The position numbers were made by a program, and so were the translations under genes. DNA of 64,000 nt, taken from positions 378,076 through 442,075 of the forward strand of contig NMRB01000105.1 in NCBI GenBank assembly GCA_002633025.1, in the 5' to 3' direction. Below, piece by piece: positions 10,524-21,112 of this stretch; position 1 is the stretch's first letter; every line of letters begins with the position of its first letter. The stretch is from Notospermus geniculatus (taxonomy: Eukaryota; Nemertea; Pilidiophora; Heteronemertea; Lineidae). The notes beneath the pieces were generated by a model. That model did not search any database, was not told where the DNA came from, and saw only the letters and a program-made list of their open reading frames with translations.

Positions 10524-11211
10524 CAGTGCACCCTCGCTCTTAGGAACCTCGATTTTACGAACTCCTGCATATTACGAACCCAACGCCTGGCTCCCAAAAT
10601 TTCATGACATGTATGTAAATCCTCGCTATTACGAACTCCGCATTAGTACGAACTTAAAGGAGTTAGACGCCGAATTTGTAAACACTCACTCACTGGTTCT
10701 GTATCCACGGATGCCTGCGGTGCTGCCGCCTATTGTCGGTGATATGTACTGACGTGAATATCGTGAGTGAGTTGCATCGGACCGGGAACCAGTCTAACGA
10801 TCACGGGTGCTGCCACCTGCACGAAGGAATAAAACTAGTTTGCCGACCATATTTGTAAACAAACCAGCTTGTTTACAACTTCGGCGTCTACAGTACCTTG
10901 CACAATTGACCTCCCTTCCGCGCCACACACCATCCGCGTACTACATGCAGCGTCATGCACGTACCATCCTCGTATCTTCCTAGGATGTGGCGCGGCGTCA
11001 TGGAAGGCATGCAGTGAAGACGTAACGTCATTCACCCGACGTCACGCAACAGAGACGCGTGACGTTCCCGTACCATACGCGATGAACTGAAGCCTACCTT
11101 CCTCGTCACGTACGGGGAAGGTACGCGGATTTAGGGAGGTCAATTGTGCCAGGTACTGTAACTCCTTTAACCCTTGGACCCCAAAGGGTTCGTCATAGCG
11201 AGGGGGAACTG
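10524..11211. mobile_element. Tigger/pogo-like MITE, interrupted by element L
   Basis: CAGTGCACCCTCGCT at the left and AGCGAGGGGGAACTG at the right lie between TA dinucleotides. The interior has repeated TTACGAAC words, as in Tigger-type elements of other animals (recalled). Removing L (10891-11158) leaves about 420 bp with no transposase. Confidence 0.75.
10891..11158. mobile_element. MITE L, copy 1 (268 bp), nested, TA target
   Basis: The ends CAGTACCTTGCACAATTGAC and GTCAATTGTGCCAGGTACTG are inverted repeats flanked by TA on both sides. The interior is rich in CGTCA, ACGCG and TACGCG. It is the same length as the copy at 63471-63738, with roughly ten differences counted by eye. Confidence 0.92.
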
Positions 11212-11318
11212 TACCGGGTGCATGTATTTTTTGGGTAATTTATTCAGAGAATACCTTATATCATCTGCACTAATATTCTGGTATTCACAAAATATATATG
11301 ATATTCACAAAGCTTGAG

Positions 11319-11515
11319 GAACCTTGATAGCCTAGTGGTTATCACATCTCCTTAGCAAGCAGCAGGTCCCGGGTTCGAATCCCAGGCCCTATGGGATTAA
11401 TCATCCCCGGCTTTTCAGTCCTTCCCATGGGACAGTAAGCCGTGGTGCCTTGTACCTTGTGCCTTCACGAGGGCAAGTAAAAGACCTCATCCAAGTGAAG
11501 AACATGAGTAGCGTT
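11319..11515 (+). mobile_element. SINE-A, 3'-truncated
   Basis: Good head (GGTTCGAATCC); the body stops at ACATGAGTAGC, without the terminal GGCCCTGATGG. Confidence 0.88.
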
Positions 11516-11562
11516 CAAGAAAGGGTTGTAGCGAACGTGATGACAAACCATCCTTAGTCACC

Positions 11563-11646
11563 ATGGCTGATGATTCACAAAGCAGATTTCATGCAAAGGG
11601 ACCAAAATCACGAGAAACTCACGAACAGTTGATGAGGTCACCAGAG
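11563..11646 (+). CDS. Possible small first coding exon, function unknown
   Basis: CACCATGG, a strong initiation context, opens 28 codons beginning MADDSQSRF. They end in CCAGAG directly before a good GTGAGA donor, phase 0. The open frame itself continues to 11757. I do not recognise the peptide. It is charged and hydrophilic, as a disordered N-terminus would be. It sits just after a truncated SINE-A (11319-11515) and before a C-family MITE. Its phase would permit splicing to any phase-0 exon, including KDM3 exon 2, but nothing supports that. It may equally be chance. Confidence 0.2.
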
Positions 11647-11816
11647 GTGAGACTCATGCTATGCAGTACCGATGGCAAAATGCTCGTTTACCCTGAGGGC
11701 TTACAGAACCCCCCTGGGGCTACCTTAATGTGTAGTGTGATGAAAATCGCTACCTAAATCAATCACTTTCACTTCATAAGGCACTGCAGGCTCCACGTGA
11801 GAGCATTCAGGCACAA

Positions 11817-12017
11817 TAGAGGTTTCCCACGTGACGTCATCATGGCCACGTTGGACGTCAACTTTACCACGTGTTTCCTGACGCAATGACGTTATTTCGT
11901 GTGCTGTCTCGTCACGTCAGGCGTAATGTCAATCCACGTGTAGCACCCTATTGACACTAGTTTGCGTCATTTTGACGTCCAGTCACATGATTTGATGATG
12001 TCAGTGGGCTTCCTCTA
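11817..12017. mobile_element. MITE C, copy 1 (CRE-bearing)
   Basis: The ends TAGAGGTTTCCCACGTGACG and the complementary GTCAGTGGGCTTCCTCTA. The interior repeats GACGTCA, CACGTG and TGACGTC many times. Its right TA (12016-12017) is also the left TA of the D element that follows. Confidence 0.8.
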
Positions 12018-12320
12018 TACACCGATTTCACATTTCGCATGATCGCAATGCCCCTAGTAGAATTTTCAACGGATACTTCTGTTTTCAACCTCACTATCAA
12101 GAGCACAGGCAAAAATTTCCTGGACCGAGGTTGAATTGTTCACATTGGTTCCCAATGCCGCCACCAGGGGATGGATCCCGGTGGCGGTATCGCAAACCAA
12201 CACGTTTTTCAACCTCGATCTGTCTAGGAAATATTTGCCTTACTCCTGAGGTTGAAAATGGAAGTGGCTGTCAAAAACTCTACTAGGGAACTGCGATTAA
12301 TGCAAGATGTGAAATCGGTG
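12016..12320. mobile_element. MITE D, copy 3
   Basis: Starts TATACACCGATTTCAC and ends GTGAAATCGGTG. It has small indels against copies 1 and 2 and abuts the C element through a shared TA. Confidence 0.88.
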
Positions 12321-12639
12321 TTTTTGGCTCTATCGGCAAACTATGGGCAGTCGTTTTATGCTGATGTCCGGTCACACCTACGATTGCCGGCACTGCGACT
12401 GAACAGTCGGCATCAAGTGAAGAAATCACGGTCAGGTCGTAAAAGTGAGAGTGCCCACATCATGGAACAGGCGGCATCTGTGCGCAGGGAATCATAACTC
12501 GAGTCAGGTCGACTGCAAATGGATTCATTGTCCTTCGTGGAGCACAAGTTGAACAAGTTCAACTCTTGCGATTCGTGATCTTTTTGATCGGTGACTGATG
12601 CCGATCGTCGCAGGTGAGATGCAACTGTAGTCACGTCGC

Positions 12640-12740
12640 ACTATACCGGTGACTGATTTATTCCACGTGGTCGTGCCTCAGACGCAAATTGATCCGGAAA
12701 AGTCAGTCGCCGCCTGTTCTGTGCCGTCACAAGGCCAACC
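12640..12740. repeat. Dispersed repeat, copy 2 (with 7020-7150)
   Basis: Contains GTGGTCGTGCCTCAGACGC and TGTTCTGTGCCGTC as in the first copy. Extent uncertain. Confidence 0.6.
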
Positions 12741-13091
12741 TGACATCAGTATTAAGCTGTAAAACCAACAATGGTAAATTACCCATTGAGAACCAAGGAA
12801 ACAGCAACCTTAGCCCATCAGTACGAGAGCTACAGAAGGAATAGGCCTACTACTAGGCCTCCATGTACTCTACCAATTGGCCTATGCAGACATACATGTA
12901 GCCTACCTAACCTAACATAACACAGGCTGAACTTCAGATTAGTAAACAAAATGAAGGATGAATGATGTATATGATAGACCATGAGATTCAGAAAATCACG
13001 CATCAGCACATTTCCAGGAAAAATGCAAACACCATCACAAAATGTTTACACAAATCCCTTTTTTGTAGGTGTTTCCTTCGAATGATGTGAT

Positions 13092-13304
13092 ATGGCTGCT
13101 ATAACCACTTCCGTTTCTCCTCCAGTCTTGCTAGGCCTGCCGTCAGAACGGCAAGATCAAGTTGCGAAAAACGTTCAACTTTTTGATGAACAGGAATACC
13201 ACCTCCCCAAGGTGTCGGACGAAATCGTTCTGGAAACCTCCCCGGAGCGGTGCCTCGAAAACGTTCCTATCGTTAGAATGGATTCACAGGTGGTGTACCT
13301 ATAA
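13092..13304 (+). CDS. Possible short ORF or exon, function unknown (70 codons)
   Basis: The frame opens at ATGG and reads MAAITTSVSPPVLLGLP, then an acidic, mixed stretch with SDEIVLETSPERCLENVP. It has more protein-like composition than neighbouring frames, and it is not part of any repeat family recognised here. In-frame TGA codons lie just upstream, so it could only be a first coding exon or a complete small ORF. There is a weak CAG|GTGGTG donor-like site near the end. A TTTTTTGTAG acceptor-like site 23 bp upstream leads to stops in the frames checked. No family was recognised. Confidence 0.25.
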   Translation: MAAITTSVSPPVLLGLPSERQDQVAKNVQLFDEQEYHLPKVSDEIVLETSPERCLENVPIVRMDSQVVYL

Positions 13305-13494
13305 TTACTCCAGGTAGCAGATTATGGTTTACATCTCACTTCAAGTAGGCCCTAATCACATGTATATTAGACATAATATTATGCACACGTACAGTAATTG
13401 CTAGTTCCAATTGAGATGCATTTATGAAACCGGGGCATCATGGAAATGGCTTCGACCAATCCAGTACAGGTTAAAGCTGGTAACAAACTCAGGT

Positions 13495-13842
13495 CAGGGT
13501 TATATCTAGGCCATTTTAGAGCGGCGGTATGCCGTGCCGCCGACAGGGGGCGCCGCTGTGCCCTTTTGAACCCCCTAGGGCGCCGCTCTGCCCCTAAAAA
13601 AAANNNTTTAGGTTTTGGTACCTCCCAGACCCTCTGCCATGGTCCCTTTTGGTCGTACTCGTATCACCTAGAAACTGCCTTAAATTGGCTGTTGACCTGA
13701 GTTATAAAGACATTTTTAACTGACAAGCCTCTCAAATTCCGTTAGTAGAAATGTCGCGAATAAAAAGTGCCCTTTTCTAGGTTGAAGTGCCCTTTTCACA
13801 AAGTTTGCACCGTGCCCTTCTGAAATCCTAGATATAACCCTG
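13495..13842 (-). mobile_element. MITE J, copy 1
   Basis: Perfect 16-bp ends CAGGGTTATATCTAGG and CCTAGATATAACCCTG. The interior includes GGGGGCGCC and AAAGGGCAC-type repeats and a poly-A with three Ns (13606-13608). It lies in the opposite orientation to the copy at 18585. Confidence 0.88.
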
Positions 13843-13924
13843 ACACTATTCATATTTTCCACTATGACGTAACATCGTTCTGTTGAGTTATGCGTCCCCT
13901 CCCTTGGTTTTAAATCCCGGCCCA

Positions 13925-14080
13925 TAAGAGGACGTGCAGTGATGATTATGACGCCACCACAACGACGAGATGCCGCCACGTTGGACGCAACGTCCAATGC
14001 ATTCGTAGCATCAGATGACATCCAACATGGCTGACGTGCGAATTATGACGTCAGTGATGACGTCACGTGCATATCCTCTA
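13925..14080. mobile_element. MITE C, copy 2
   Basis: A close relative of the copy nested at 48374. Ends GAGGACGTGCA and TGCATATCCTC; it carries ATTATGACG and TGATGACGTCACGTG. Confidence 0.8.
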
Positions 14081-14089
14081 TAGGATAAT

Positions 14090-14272
14090 CGTCCCAGACT
14101 CTTCATGTCCGTCGCATGGGACAGTAAGCTGTGGTGCCTTGTACCTTGTCCTTTGCAAGGGCAAGTAAAAGACCCCATCCAAGTGAGGAACATGAGTAGC
14201 TTGAGATGGCTTCTTCCGTACTTACCAGGGCCAATAATGCTATGGCTTCGGCCCTGATGGAAAAAATCTAAT
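14090..14272 (+). mobile_element. SINE-A, 5'-truncated
   Basis: The body and tail are present from CTCTTCATGTCCGTCGC to GGCCCTGATGGAAAAAA. The tRNA head is missing, as expected from incomplete reverse transcription. Confidence 0.88.
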
Positions 14273-14399
14273 ACTACAAAATATAAATGCCCATCAAGCC
14301 CGTGTGCCCCCAAAAGGTATGCATAGGCCTATGAATGATACACTTATAATCATATTTTTGTTCATTTATAAAAAATATTGTGTGACCCAGTTTGAAATT

Positions 14400-14607
14400 C
14401 AAAGGAGCTGTTCGTTTTCATAAATTGAGGAATCTGAGTTGTGATCTTTGAGAAAATGGAGAAAGCTATGATGCTGCAAATTGCAGGGATTATTCTGTAC
14501 AGCACAACAAATAATCCCTGCAGTTTGCAAGTGCACAGCTTTTTCCGTTTTCCCACAGATCACAACTCAGATTCCTCAAGTGACGAAAATGAACAGCCCC
14601 TTTTAAG
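14400..14607. mobile_element. Foldback element
   Basis: Left AAAGGAGCTGTTCGTTTTC and right GAAAATGAACAGCCCCTTTT, then paired GAGGAATCTGAGTTGTGATC arms and a second inner pair around AAATAATCCCTGCA. Single copy here. Confidence 0.8.
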
Positions 14608-14931
14608 GAATGTTTATTGAGCAAATAATCTTGACATACTGCATAATGCTATCAGCTTTCGATAATGACCAAGCATTATTTGTCTGTCAGGTGAAAAAGA
14701 CACCAAAGTTGATGCATTTGATGTCACAATCAGATCGTGTTCAGTGGTGGATAGGCCTATTGCAAGACTTGAGTTTTCTTCAAGTTGCGTGATAATCCCC
14801 GACATAAGCAAATTTAGGGAATGTATTTTTGCAGGTATAACTAAAACCTGACTAGTTCACAGCAGAAATATATGACCCACATCAGCAAAAGCAGGTCCTT
14901 GTCACAGATGGGCCCTATCTAATGCCCACTA

Positions 14932-15098
14932 TAGAGGCTATGCACGTGACGTCATCAGCGAGGTGACGCCATGTTGGATGGAACGTTGTGACATGCTGAC
15001 GCAGTGCATCTGACCACGTGCTGCGTCCATTTTCCATCCAACACATGGCGTCATACCCATTGATGACGTCATTTGATGACGTCAGTGCATAGCCTCTA
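14932..15098. mobile_element. MITE C, copy 3
   Basis: Ends TAGAGGCTATGCACGTGACG and GACGTCAGTGCATAGCCTCTA. It contains three to four TGACGTCA-type sites. Its right TA abuts the next element. Confidence 0.88.
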
Positions 15099-15100
15099 TA

Positions 15101-15229
15101 CACGATCAAATTTTTTCATCCAATTTTTTGAAATTCAGATTCCGGGCAAATTGGGGCTTCAATGTATAAACCCGCATGTAGGGCTTTATTTAAGCATATT
15201 CAGAAAATTGGACAAAAAATTTAATCGTG
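15101..15229. mobile_element. MITE with ACACGATTAAATTTTTT ends
   Basis: ACACGATCAAATTTTTT at the left and AAAAAATTTAATCGTGT at the right are inverted; the element shares the TA of MITE C on its left and is followed by ACAG. About 130 bp, single copy. Confidence 0.7.
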
Positions 15230-15526
15230 TACAGCGGGCATAAGGCAAAAACAAACAGGCCCACAACAAAAACAAGAGTGAACCAACTGCACTGGGAGGT
15301 GCTGCCACATGGTGTTACGAAATATAACTACAGATCAACTGTTACTGGGTGGAAAATTGCATGGTGTACATGTACACAAACTCGTGTTTTCTGTAGGAAT
15401 GAAAGCACTCTAATAAGTATACTGTCTAAAAAGGAGACAAATTTGGCAATTTTTACATGTATTTGTGAGTGGCCAGTGATGCTGCACATGGTGGTACATC
15501 CAATATAAGAAAGGCAAGGATGCAAC

Positions 15527-16001
15527 AAATATGACCCCATCTCAAGTCTCAGGTGATCATCATTGGTCATCAGTTTACTCAACTATTATCACTGCTGCCC
15601 ACTACTATTGTCAACCTGCAGAGACGTACATTTCAGCTATTGTGTTGAAAGGCCATTATTAACCCTTTCCTCGGTTGCAACACACACCTACTTTTGCTAG
15701 ATCAACAGTAGTTGAGGAGCCTGATAGCCTAGTGGTTGTCATGTCCGCTCAGCAAGTGGCAGTTCCTGGGTTCGAATCCAGCCCGGGCCATATGGGATTT
15801 CATTCCCGGCTCTTCACGTCCGTCTCATGGGACAGTAAGCCGTGGTGTCTTGTACCTTGTGCCTTTGTAAAAGACCCCATCCAAGTGAGAAACATGAGTA
15901 GCTTGAGATGGCCTCCTCCGTACTTACCAGGGCCAATAATGCTATAGCGTCGGCCCTGACGGAAAAATGAAATACAAATACTTTTGCTAGATCGGGTCAC
16001 A
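15527..16001. mobile_element. MITE F, copy 2, split by a SINE-A
   Basis: The F body (GATCATCATTGGTCATCAG to CACACACCTACTTTTGCTAG) is interrupted at 15704. Its last bases (TACTTTTGCTAGATCGGGTC) resume after the SINE. Confidence 0.88.
15704..15978 (+). mobile_element. SINE-A, complete, with 15-bp target duplication
   Basis: The element is bracketed by identical TACTTTTGCTAGATC at 15689-15703 and 15979-15993. Head, body and tail are all present, the tail ending GGAAAAATGAAATACAAA. This copy defines the family limits. Confidence 0.96.
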
Positions 16002-16351
16002 AATGATGTCAGAACATCAGTTTCGACTGTAGGGACCTATGGCTATGCACCATCAACAATATTTTTATAGGAAAAGTTGGATTACTTTGATGCAGATTTG
16101 ATCAAAATGCAACATGCAACAAACAGCCAAGAGTTTTGTCTGCTGCGACCTTGCTGCATATCACCATCGAGTGATACAATTATAAAGATTGGCCGTCTCC
16201 CTGAGTCAGAGAACATAATCCCCTACAATCATCCAGGCTAAGCCTTATTTATTGATTCAATCATGATGACAACATTTTCTGTCATGCAAGCGTCGTGTTA
16301 ACCCCTTAAGATAGGATGCAGATTGGTGCAGTGGAAATAGCTCACAGGCAA

Positions 16352-16539
16352 AATGACGTACATACGGCGGATGTACAGCTACTTTTATATCCGCCGTATA
16401 GTACAATGGATCATCCTCTGAACGTCCGGTGTATGTATGGCTTACGTACAGAGAAATATGTCCGCCAAGTACATGCCGTACGTATGGCACACGTACGGTA
16501 TGCCGTATATACGGCATATGTCCACCAGATGTACGTCAA
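16352..16539. mobile_element. MITE with TGACGTACATACGGCGG ends
   Basis: Imperfect ends (TGACGTACATACGGCGGATG; CATATGTCCACCAGATGTAC then GTCA). The interior is dominated by GTACGG, CCGTAC and CCGTATATACGG inverted words. Confidence 0.6.
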
Positions 16540-16619
16540 TTTCCCTGTGTAGCACCTGTAACCTCTGAAATCCAGGTTCAATAAGGAACTGGCGGAACTA
16601 GTCCGTGACCTGGCGCTGA

Positions 16620-16999
16620 CGACAACTCAGTTAAAACTATGATGTCGAAAGTCAAGCCAACGTTACTTGCCATGTAATTCTGAAACTACACCCGACTTCT
16701 AGCCCTAATATACCTGAAGTAGTCCATTGAATTTCAAGTTTTACATGTTCATCATCAAGTAGGACTGACTCAAATGTAAATGAATGTTTTCAAACGAAAA
16801 TTCAAGCGGGAACATGTTGAATTTTATCGATAAATTTGACTACATGTATTTTAGCATAAATAACAGACCAAAGAGCAACGTCATTGAACGTCATTGATTC
16901 TGAATGACGTATCGCACATAACGTCACGAACGATGCGCGACGTCAGTGACGTTCTCAACGTCGCAACGCATGCGCCTTTGTGTTAAAACTGAGTTGTTC
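16620..16999. mobile_element. Probable MITE, ACAACTCAGTT ends
   Basis: ACAACTCAGTTAAAAC at the left and GTTAAAACTGAGTTGT at the right are imperfectly inverted. The right half carries six ACGTCA or GACGT words. Confidence 0.5.
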
Positions 17000-17374
17000 C
17001 CCAGTGCCTCCTTTGGGCGCGCCGGTTCCCCATTCAACACCACTCACGTTGGCCTGCTGCACCAAGAAAACTCAGCTCCTCACTCAGACCCCTCTGGAGT
17101 TTGAAACTCTTTGTCTGCCTCTGAGAGGGTGAGTAGGTAGTTTGGTGCCAGTTGAAGAGCTGTGGCGTGAGTGATGATGATGACATCATGTTCTCCTGTG
17201 AAGAGACTGCGGGAGACTCACAAAGATGATGCATCGAATTTGAAATCTGCTGAGTCATTATCAGAACCATGCAGCGCAATAGAAAAGGTTGTAACTCTTT
17301 GTGCATTTCACTGAGTGAAACCCTGAACTTAGCCAGCCGAGCGCCAAATATGGTGCTACTGGTTCTATTGACAA

Positions 17375-17500
17375 TGCTGGGTGAATAAATGTAGGAGAAA
17401 ACCGGAGTGCCCGGAGAAAACCTGCGATTCAGAGAGAGTCCAACTGGGGACTGAACCAGGAACCTCAGAGGTGAGAGGTGCCAAAGTTTCCACTGCCCCT
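17375..17500 (-). mobile_element. Second SINE type, partial
   Basis: The reverse complement of the 7164 element body (GGAGAAAACCGGAGTGCCCG) with a weak B-box remnant. Confidence 0.6.
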
Positions 17501-17570
17501 CTCTGGCATCCTCATCACCTCACTCGGGTGTGGAACTACAGGTGTACCAATCACACAACGAACTTACTAT

Positions 17571-17913
17571 CAGGGTTCTCCACTAGTGTAACAGAACGGG
17601 CGCGGCACCCGTTCTAAAACGCAGGATTGATCTCAGCACCCGGTCTAAAAATCTGCCGCCCGGTCAAAAAAAATTGCCGCCCGGTCAAAATTATTCACTT
17701 TAAATAATACTGAGGTTTCCAAGCACCAACAGGAACTAGATTTGTGTCCCAAATGCCGGGAAATCGCAATTCAGGGCTTCTAGATTTCAAATTTTTCTGA
17801 GGGAGGCCCCCAGACCCCCCGCTGAAGACGCGCATGCGACAGTGGCTTACGATATCAGTAACAGTGTGACATCACCAGCGCCCGTTCTGTTTCGAACCCT
17901 GTGGAGAACCCTG
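17571..17913. mobile_element. MITE I (343 bp)
   Basis: Ends CAGGGTTCTCCAC and GTGGAGAACCCTG. The interior has repeated CCGCCCGGTC and CCCGTTCT words and a GGCCCCCAGACCCCCC tract. Single copy. Confidence 0.8.
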
Positions 17914-17919
17914 ACTAGT

Positions 17920-18580
17920 GCGGCAATCGTCCATCAGGTGCACTTCAGCAAGTACCAAGGTTCGTTTGATAATAATTATGAAGCCGTAAGGAAAACACTC
18001 AAGTCAGATCAACCGTAAGTGAAAACCGACCAAAAAATCTACTGTAAATTTATAAATTTTGTGAATACCCAGCAATGGAAGCTTTCCCATAGAATGCGAC
18101 GACGCAGCACCATTCAATATAATGTACCGGTACATATAAAAACCCTACAAAAGTATTTTTCACAAGTTCAATACATACTTCAACTTAGATTGTGACACTT
18201 GAGCTGATTTAAATCATGGGCCTAATACACTCTATACTTCTTCTACAACAAAAAGTGTTTCAACATTCACATTCACATGATAGAGAACTATTTTTACTTT
18301 AGATTTATAAAGACATGCAGGTTTGACAATAGAAGTTGGCTGGCCCAACACAAGCCCATACAAATAAGGTTTTATAAGCCTATAAAGTTTTTGATAGATA
18401 ATACAAGCCAAGCTTGAGTCATATAAACTGAAATTTTCATAGCATTAAAGGCTCATTTTTCACTTTTTCATTTTTAAATGCTTCTCCTATGAAATGCAAA
18501 ATTCATGGCTTCAATGAGACAGCAGTGCAGTCAGCACAAGACCATATTTTCACCCTGTACAGGCGGTGACAGACTGGAGT
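17920..18580. other. No gene recognised
   Basis: AT-rich sequence without clear repeats or coding similarity. Confidence 0.35.
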
Positions 18581-18584
18581 GTAC

Positions 18585-18945
18585 CAGTGTTATATCTAGG
18601 ATTTCAGAAGGGCACGGTGCAAACTTTGTGAAAAGGGCACTTCAACCTAGAAAAGGGCACTTTTCATTCGCGACATTTCTTCTAACGGAATTTGAAAAGC
18701 TAAAAAGTTAAAAAGGTTTCTATAACTCCAGTCAACAGCCAATTTAAGCCAGTTTCTAAGGTGATATGACTAAAAGGGACCATGGCAAATGGTCTGGGGG
18801 TATAAAAACCTAAAAAAAAAAAAAAAATTTTTTTTTTTTTTAGTTTTAGGGCATGGCGCCGTAGGGGGTTAAAAAAGGGCACAATGGCGCCCCCTTTTGG
18901 GGGCATGGCGCGGCGCCACTCTAAAATGGCCTAGATATAACACTG
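18585..18945 (+). mobile_element. MITE J, copy 2, 5-bp target duplication
   Basis: Perfect ends CAGTGTTATATCTAGG and CCTAGATATAACACTG, bracketed by TGTAC at 18580-18584 and 18946-18950. The interior contains a poly-A/poly-T run near 18811-18840. Confidence 0.9.
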
Positions 18946-19189
18946 TGTACCACCATAAACATCAATCAATTTGTCTTTCTTGTCGGCATCTTTCTGCTAT
19001 CTTCATTTTTCGCGTAAGGCTGACATAACGGATCCCCTTCTCAAAACCCAATTCATTTCGCCACAATGTTCAGTGCAGTTTACACGTGCGCGATGCATTG
19101 CGTCATTTCAAAATGGCCGCCATTTCTGCCCTAAACATGAACTGTGATTAGTGAAAGAACTATTTTATGTCACGATTTTAGGGAAATGA

Positions 19190-19392
19190 CAGTGATGATG
19201 CCTGTAGCGGCAAAAAAGACATGTCAATTGATGTATGGTATGCGAAACTTGACCCAGACGTTGCAGCGATATCGGCCATAAACCTCACGCCAATCGGATG
19301 TGGAATGAAGAGTAGGGATCGAACCCACAGCCTCATTGGTGGTAGGCGCGTATATTGCCGCTGCGCCACCCCTACCACCCTGTTCTTTCAGC
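19190..19392 (-). mobile_element. Third SINE type (tRNA-like head)
   Basis: On the minus strand GGGGTGGCGCAGCGGCAATA (A box) and GGTTCGATCCC (B box) are spaced as in a tRNA, but no acceptor stem closes. It is followed by a unique body, so it is a SINE rather than a tRNA gene. Confidence 0.55.
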
Positions 19393-19599
19393 AAGTCAAG
19401 TGCTACCACATCATGTTATGAACTATGGGTCACAGTCACAGAAGAAGATGAACTGAAACTTTCTTTGGAGGTGATGGGTGAAATAAATCACCCAGGAGTC
19501 AGTTGCTATGGCAACAGATTGCTGGGAATCCAACACACAGTTAGAAGGGAGTCGGTGGTCATCAACTAGTCTGGGATCTTCTTCACAAAGCTTCTGCAT

Positions 19600-19945
19600 A
19601 ACACATGCAGATCCATAAGCCGACATGGAGATCTGTGTACCCGGTACATGTGGATCCGTAAGTTGCTATGCGGATCCATAAGCAGACATGCTGATCCTAA
19701 GCAAAGGTGTGGACCTGTATACTGTAGGCATGCAGATCCATATGTAGACATGCTACTCCATAAGTAGACATGAATCCATAGGCAGACATGGAAATCCATA
19801 AGTAGACCTTTAATATGTAGACATGCTGATCCATAAATAGACATGAATCCATAGGCAGACATGGAAATCCATAAGTAGACCTTAAATTAAGTAGACACGT
19901 AGATCTGTAGACACGGAGATGTAGGTAGACACGCAGATCTGTATA
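19600..19945. repeat. Degenerate minisatellite, about 20-bp AGATCCATAAGTAGACATG unit
   Basis: At least a dozen imperfect units; related text resumes at 20228-20310 after the H element, so the array was split by that insertion. Confidence 0.8.
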
Positions 19946-19950
19946 GGTTG

Positions 19951-20225
19951 CAGGCGCGGATCCAGGATTTTTGGCAGAGGGGGGTCAGGGCTGCCGAGGG
20001 CAGTCGTTGCAGGCGGGCGCCGAAGATTTCCGCCGCCGACAGAAGACAGAAGATTTTGAAATCTAGAGGGCCGTAGACGCGATTTCCTGGCATCTCAGTA
20101 TCAAAACAGAAGCTTTATCCTTGCGTTTTTTTGCTTATTGTCGCAAATTATTGAAGAAAGAAATAATTGATGGTGGCGTGCAGGGGGGTCACAACCCCAA
20201 AAACCCCCCTCTGGATCCGCACCTG
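19951..20225. mobile_element. MITE H, copy 1, inserted in the minisatellite
   Basis: Ends CAGGCGCGGATCCAGGATTT and CTCTGGATCCGCACCTG. The interior has GGGGGGTCA at both sides and TTTTGAAATCTAGA. Other copies are at 33941 and 39916. Confidence 0.88.
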
Positions 20226-20310
20226 AGGTTGACATCCAGATTCGTAAGAATGCATGCAGATCTGTATATTACGTAAGGAGATTTGCGGATCTGTTTATTG
20301 ATGCCCAGAT

Positions 20311-21110
20311 CCATCATGAAATGGCCAGGGCCATTGTGCTCACCTCTGTGATAAGTCTATGGTGAAGTAAAACTGTGACACTCATGGTGAATGATGAAGA
20401 ATCAGTNTGAAAATCTGATGCTGTCTGTAAGCGGCTCTGGTCATGGGATTGGGAATGACGAACCAAAAATATTGCCATGCTTCCCATTTATCATACGCAA
20501 AAAAGCTACGTGCACAGAAGCGTGGGTTGTGCAATGATTGAACTGGCATGACCAAGCATTCAGCATTGCCATCAAGGCAAAGACAACACGGAGTAATGTC
20601 ACACAACGTATAACAAACAACGTGGCCATCTCCGAGATCAATACACGTATATAACTTGTTTATCTTAGCGTCATTCCAGCAAACAGCCGGGCAACCAAAA
20701 TCAATAATACTAATCATGCCAGCGCATCCTTGGCCAAACAAGATGTATCACGCTATTACGCCGACCGATGTTATCAGGCGATGTGCGCACTGCTCGGCAA
20801 AATTCAATTTCAGGAGTGTATTGCACCAGAAATCAGATGCGGGGGAATTTTTTTTATCCTTTTAGGAAACTACATCAAGTACTGGTACGCCCAGCAAATG
20901 TTTCTAAGCTGTAGGAAAAAATTCACAATGGAGTTATCGCTCGCCTTATTTCTGGTGTGAGCCACATACATGACAAAAACGGGATATCACCACAAGCCAA
21001 AACATCATGCCATGTTCAGACCTGATGCAAATGAGGATTGTGAGATGGTCAGCGGAGCACTAACCATGCTAACAAGCATATCACGGTGTTTCATGACTTG
21101 AATACAGCTA
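20311..21110. other. No confirmed gene
   Basis: A 119-codon minus-strand frame (20382-20741) is Cys-rich but includes an undetermined base and resembles no family I know. Nothing else was recognised. Confidence 0.3.
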
Positions 21111-21112
21111 CA

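Noticed and set aside
15713-15790. tRNA gene candidates at the GGTTCGAATCC sites
   Set aside because: A and B boxes are present, but the acceptor stem does not pair, and the same head is followed by an identical body at a dozen loci; these are SINE-A copies.
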